Source: Verrucomicrobiota bacterium (GTDB lineage Bacteria; Verrucomicrobiota; Verrucomicrobiia; Chthoniobacterales; UBA10450). Taken from it: a DNA stretch of 7,175 nt. Shown piece by piece: positions 6,724 to 7,175 of this stretch. Every line of letters starts with the position of its first letter. The first letter of the stretch is position 1. The position numbers were made by a program, and so were the translations under genes. The notes beneath the pieces were generated by a model, which saw only the letters and a list, made by a program, of their open reading frames with translations, ran no database searches and was not told the DNA's origin. The stretch spans positions 1-7,175 of the forward strand of contig QHNF01000132.1 of the NCBI GenBank assembly GCA_003218345.1, in the 5' to 3' direction.

Positions 6724-7175
6724 GGGAACGTGACGACTGACCCGTCTTCGCCAGGCTTCGGCGTGGCAAGCGAATAACGATGTTCAAAAGCCTCGATGAC
6801 TTGCTCGGTACGGGCGGACCGGCTGCCTTTGACGAGAATGAGATCACCCGGCTCAGCAATTTCGCTTAACAATTCCGCAGCTTCTCTTGTCGATCTTACG
6901 GCCGCAGTTTTTTCCAAACCGCCAGCACGCGCTCCCCGTGCGATAACTTCCGCCATATCGCCGATGGTAATGAGTTGATCGATCCTGAATGTCGCGGCGG
7001 TTTCGCCGACGTCCCGATGGGCGAGCTCAGACGCGGAACCAAGTTCCCTCATTTCTCCAAGCACGGCGATGCGTTTTCCATCCGCGTCCAGTTCCACTAG
7101 TGTGCGCAATGCCGCTTTCATGGAATCGGGATTCGCGTTGTAACTGTCGTCGATGAACCGCACGCCATGAATCTC
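6720..7175 (-). CDS. murF: MurF, UDP-N-acetylmuramoyl-tripeptide--D-alanyl-D-alanine ligase (C-terminal part)
   Basis: This is the last 151 residues of MurF; the start lies beyond the right edge and the frame is open to the window end. MurF is the cytoplasmic ATP-dependent ligase that adds D-Ala-D-Ala to UDP-MurNAc-tripeptide, the last soluble step of peptidoglycan precursor synthesis. Visible motifs are DDSYNANPDSM near the start of the fragment (the Mur-ligase C-terminal domain signature), GEMRELG about 30 residues later, and LVKGSRSARTEQVIEAF near the end, typical of MurF rather than MurE. The central ATPase domain with its P-loop is not in view. The stop codon TGA sits inside the mraY start (ATGATG), so the two genes are probably translationally coupled. 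The frame is intact as far as visible. Confidence 0.95.
   Translation of the reverse strand, partial: EIHGVRFIDDSYNANPDSMKAALRTLVELDADGKRIAVLGEMRELGSASELAHRDVGETAATFRIDQLITIGDMAEVIARGARAGGLEKTAAVRSTREAAELLSEIAEPGDLILVKGSRSARTEQVIEAFEHRYSLATPKPGEDGSVVTFP

Overview
The window is a piece of a bacterial division and cell-wall (dcw) cluster. Every supported gene lies on the minus strand. In transcription order they are murF (3' end only), mraY, murD, a small membrane-anchored LysM protein, ftsW, murG and murC (3' end beyond the left edge). The gene order, the LysM gene between murD and ftsW, the moderate GC content and a hairpin-rich intergenic repeat suggest a Verrucomicrobiota member, perhaps a soil Chthoniobacterales/Udaeobacter-like lineage. 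That assignment is inference from memory of such genomes, not a search result.

Layout, right to left. murF ends in an ATGA overlap with mraY. murD begins at a TTG just after the mraY stop, with a good Shine-Dalgarno. The LysM gene overlaps the murD stop, again as ATGA. A 192-bp gap follows, mostly filled by a 139-bp palindromic element (3506-3644), before ftsW. ftsW is followed by a 68-bp gap, then murG and murC, which overlap by 17 bp. I see no promoter or terminator; the genes look like the middle of one long operon.

The genes cover consecutive steps. MurC (L-Ala), MurD (D-Glu) and MurF (D-Ala-D-Ala) build the UDP-MurNAc-pentapeptide. MraY moves it to undecaprenyl phosphate (lipid I), MurG adds GlcNAc (lipid II), and FtsW polymerises septal glycan. 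The LysM protein probably binds peptidoglycan in the periplasm.

The most notable point is that the three promoter-distal genes each carry one frame-breaking lesion. ftsW has a perfect 11-bp tandem duplication, murG a 19-bp imperfect duplication, and murC a net loss of about 14 bp in a conserved motif. On both sides of each lesion the protein is well conserved. The two murG copies both encode LPTVGL with only synonymous differences, which points to a join between two strain haplotypes (assembly chimera) rather than true gene decay. I found no novel biological system. The palindromic element inside an essential operon is the best candidate for follow-up as biology.
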